Part shown: positions 4,963-6,572 of the stretch, piece after piece
Layout of the letters: each line of letters begins with the position of its first letter
How positions within the stretch are numbered: position 1 is the stretch's first letter
Origin: Candidatus Woesearchaeota archaeon
Lineage (GTDB): Archaea; Nanobdellota; Nanobdellia; Woesearchaeales; UBA525
Reading direction: 5' to 3'
Length of the DNA stretch: 6,572 bases
Assembly: GCA_013331575.1 (NCBI GenBank)
Contig: DUGD01000080.1
Coordinates: forward strand, 2,540-9,111
Notes under the pieces: model-generated
Seen by the model: the letters and a program-made list of their open reading frames with translations, nothing else
Told to the model about the DNA's origin: nothing
Databases searched by the model: none
Translations under genes and position numbers: made by a program

Positions 4963-6150
4963 TCAATCGCAGGATCGCACCTTTAAGAGCTGGAATGTGA
5001 GCACGATACCTGCAAGCAACAGTACCGCCACCGCAAGGAGTATGAGCGGCAGTTTGCGCGGGGACACAGCATCATGTCGGACAAGGATATCGACGCTTGA
5101 TTGTGGCGTGCCATCAGCAAATACAATAATAACACGCACCCGTTCCTGCGGCTCTCCCACGACGTCAGTGTCGATATAGAGCCTCGTGGCGAAGTTTACA
5201 TCCGAGAGCGATACAGTCGTTGCCGGCACAGTACCGTTATCGACGTAGACGAAGATCGAATAATTCAACTGTCTATTCCACAGTACATGACCGCGCACAT
5301 CAACGGGCCTGATGGCACCGGACTCTTCTGCAGCGTATCGCGCATGGGTGATATTGAATACAGGTGCACCGATGGCAGTCTCGCGTTCTACGATGAGTTC
5401 AGTATCGGCATATGGCACGATGGCCCGTAGCGTGTAGACGCCAGGAAGTATAACCCTGGTAGCCACACCATCATAACTCGCGCTAACGCCGGCGAACGAT
5501 GTCGGCAGAACAACGGGGATATCCAGCGGCAGTTCGTCGCGCTTGACATCGCCATCGAGCACCTCAAGCGTCGCATAGACCGGCGTGGTCGGAACGTTAC
5601 CTCTGTTCTGTAGCATGAGCGAGATGAGTATCGACGTGCCATCCGCGATATTGGGCGTGAGTGTACCGGTGAGGTATTGATCAGGGTAGGGTACCTGCAC
5701 AAGCAATGTCGTCGCAACCTCTATGTTCGCGGATACAGTGCCCGCTGCACCTTCCGGTATGAGCGTCACCACGATGTCCTGTGGATGATCGCCAGGAGTG
5801 AGCCCCTCCGGCAGATAGACGCTCGAGGGCACAGGCACGCCGGGCGAGGATATCGCTGAGGAGAATGACACGTGCTCCGCAAGATCGCCTTCAGCGCGCA
5901 GGCGTACAAACCCTGTCTCGCCGCCCGTCGCCAGGGGTGTTATCGTGAACGGCACGATGGTTCCCGCGACCGTGTCATTGTACGCGATGGTGATACTTGC
6001 CGGCGATAGGCCGAGCGCCACCGATGATGGAGCGCATATGGAGCACGCGATCATCATGAGACTGATGAACGTGATGAACGGCGCGATGATCGCTCGGGCG
6101 GCGACGCCGCTCGGACGACGGAGAGATCCGTTAGACGAAACGACGCTCAT
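4963..6150 (-). CDS. Signal peptide, three-domain beta surface protein with C-terminal anchor
   Basis: The 395-residue product has a basic N-terminus, a hydrophobic signal region (about 19-40, cleavage probably near SSVA-LGL at 45-46) and an ectodomain. A membrane span (about 367-389) and a short basic tail ending VRSCD close the protein. Likely domains are 46-150 (LGLSPASITI, RAEGDLAEHV, LPEGLTPGD), 151-260 (VPYPDQYLTGTL, LPGVYTLRAIVPY) and 261-360 (GHVLWNRQLNYSIFVYVDNG, RLYIDTD). The domain order, anchor position and WNR[EQ]L...LYID landmark match the protein at 1523-2935, but this one lacks the long cytoplasmic tail. ATG 6150 overlaps the upstream TGA as ATGA, and GGTGG lies 8 bases upstream, so I prefer it over GTG 6162. 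Only four sequons are present, far fewer per residue than in its upstream partner. It is probably an extracytoplasmic scaffold or anchor; no family name is certain. Confidence 0.85.
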   Translation of the reverse strand: MSVVSSNGSLRRPSGVAARAIIAPFITFISLMMIACSICAPSSVALGLSPASITIAYNDTVAGTIVPFTITPLATGGETGFVRLRAEGDLAEHVSFSSAISSPGVPVPSSVYLPEGLTPGDHPQDIVVTLIPEGAAGTVSANIEVATTLLVQVPYPDQYLTGTLTPNIADGTSILISLMLQNRGNVPTTPVYATLEVLDGDVKRDELPLDIPVVLPTSFAGVSASYDGVATRVILPGVYTLRAIVPYADTELIVERETAIGAPVFNITHARYAAEESGAIRPVDVRGHVLWNRQLNYSIFVYVDNGTVPATTVSLSDVNFATRLYIDTDVVGEPQERVRVIIVFADGTPQSSVDILVRHDAVSPRKLPLILLAVAVLLLAGIVLTFQLLKVRSCD

Positions 6151-6572
6151 GTGCTGTTCCACCTGCCTGCCGTGAACGTGATATTGGCGGATTTTGTTCC
6201 CGCACCCTCATCGAATGGTACGGTGATATTGATATCGACGAGTAGATCGTCCGATACGTCCGTGTAATTGAATTGTTTCACAAGATTCGTCGTCGTGCTA
6301 TTGACGGGCGTGTATGTCATCTGGGCGGTACCCGCGGGAAACGCCCCGGTCTCGTTCGCACGCGCTTTGTACTGGAACGCCGTCGAGTTGAGGTTGACGC
6401 TCGTGAATGGCGAGTTGTTTCCCAGGATCGTGATATTGACAAGGACGTTTCCGTTGTTCTCAAGCACGAACGGACTGACGCCGCCGGTCACCGTGTCTTT
6501 GGATTGTCCGAGGTTGAGCGTGCCGAAGTCGGTGTTGTTGGCGCGCAGGATTATCGATACCACGCTCGCGAT
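6147..6572 (-). CDS. C-terminal part of a sequon-rich beta-domain surface protein (gene begins beyond base 6572)
   Basis: The frame is open from the window edge (141 residues to TGA 6149-6147). A GTG at 6563 would allow an internal start, but the frame stays open upstream, no ribosome site is visible, and the sequence begins inside a beta strand, so I treat it as truncated by the window. Landmarks are FGTLNLGQSKDTVTGG, FVLENNGNVLVNITIL and the closing VPFDEGAGTKSANITFTAG. These parallel IPFGVGN, LTIENDGSVPVNVSV and IPE-x4-GTHTNTV in the proteins at 3199-3861 and 4174-4824, so it is a member of the same module family. It has ten sequons in 141 residues, no cysteine, and no C-terminal membrane span, so any anchor would be in the missing N-terminus. 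Its ATGA overlap with the next gene implies coupled synthesis of the two proteins. Confidence 0.8.
   Translation of the reverse strand: MASVVSIILRANNTDFGTLNLGQSKDTVTGGVSPFVLENNGNVLVNITILGNNSPFTSVNLNSTAFQYKARANETGAFPAGTAQMTYTPVNSTTTNLVKQFNYTDVSDDLLVDINITVPFDEGAGTKSANITFTAGRWNST
6159..6163 (-). promoter_or_regulatory. Shine-Dalgarno site GGTGG inside the end of the upstream gene
   Basis: The minus strand reads CAGGTGGAACAGCACATGAGC, with GGTGG 8 bases before ATG 6150. It also contains the competing GTG (6162-6160), which makes that GTG more likely part of the ribosome site than a start. Confidence 0.65.

Overview
The window looks like archaeal DNA, most likely from a DPANN-type lineage (Woesearchaeota/Pacearchaeota-like), although nothing here fixes the phylum. 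The evidence is threefold. Promoters consist of A/T-rich TATA boxes with purine-rich BRE-like upstream flanks. Shine-Dalgarno sites are of the GGTGG type. The proteins are small, sequon-rich, single-membrane-span surface proteins of a style familiar from those genomes. Every supported gene is on the minus strand, so the transcription order runs from high to low coordinates. There is no RNA gene, CRISPR array, insertion sequence or integrase.

Layout in transcription order. (A) 6572-4963: the C-terminal part of a sequon-rich beta protein (6147-6572, entering from outside the window) overlaps by ATGA with a 395-residue protein (4963-6150) that has a signal peptide, beta domains and a C-terminal membrane anchor. 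(B) 4905-4124: a single-gene unit with TATA box, GGTGG site, a 216-residue N-terminally anchored glycoprotein-like protein (4174-4824) and a T-rich terminator. (C) 3922-984: an apparent four-gene operon. It begins with a 220-residue near-copy of the unit B protein (3199-3861). Next come an 85-residue one-span protein (2932-3189) and a 470-residue signal-peptide/beta/membrane-anchor protein with a Pro/Ser/Ala/Gln tail (1523-2935). Last is a 174-residue N-anchored beta protein (984-1508). (D) 727-1: a TATA box very close to a GTG start opens a cadherin-like repeat protein. At least 228 residues lie in the window and the gene continues past base 1; it is easily overlooked because it is cut by the window edge.

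The locus appears to be built from two recurring parts. The first is a short extracytoplasmic beta module with a start around F-G and an end like [IV]P-x4-5-GT[HK], found in the products of 6147-6572, 4174-4824, 3199-3861 and 984-1508. The second is a long multi-domain protein with a signal peptide and a C-terminal anchor, found in 4963-6150 and 1523-2935, which share a WNR[EQ]L...LYID landmark. The two short glycoproteins share a 434-base core with only 14 mismatches by hand alignment, bounded by abruptly divergent flanks. This points to gene conversion or a very recent duplication under uneven selection. Their codon choice and strong start sites suggest high expression. My working hypothesis is an envelope or cell-surface assembly in which abundant short glycosylated units are paired with long anchored partner proteins. 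The function of every gene is inferred from sequence features only.
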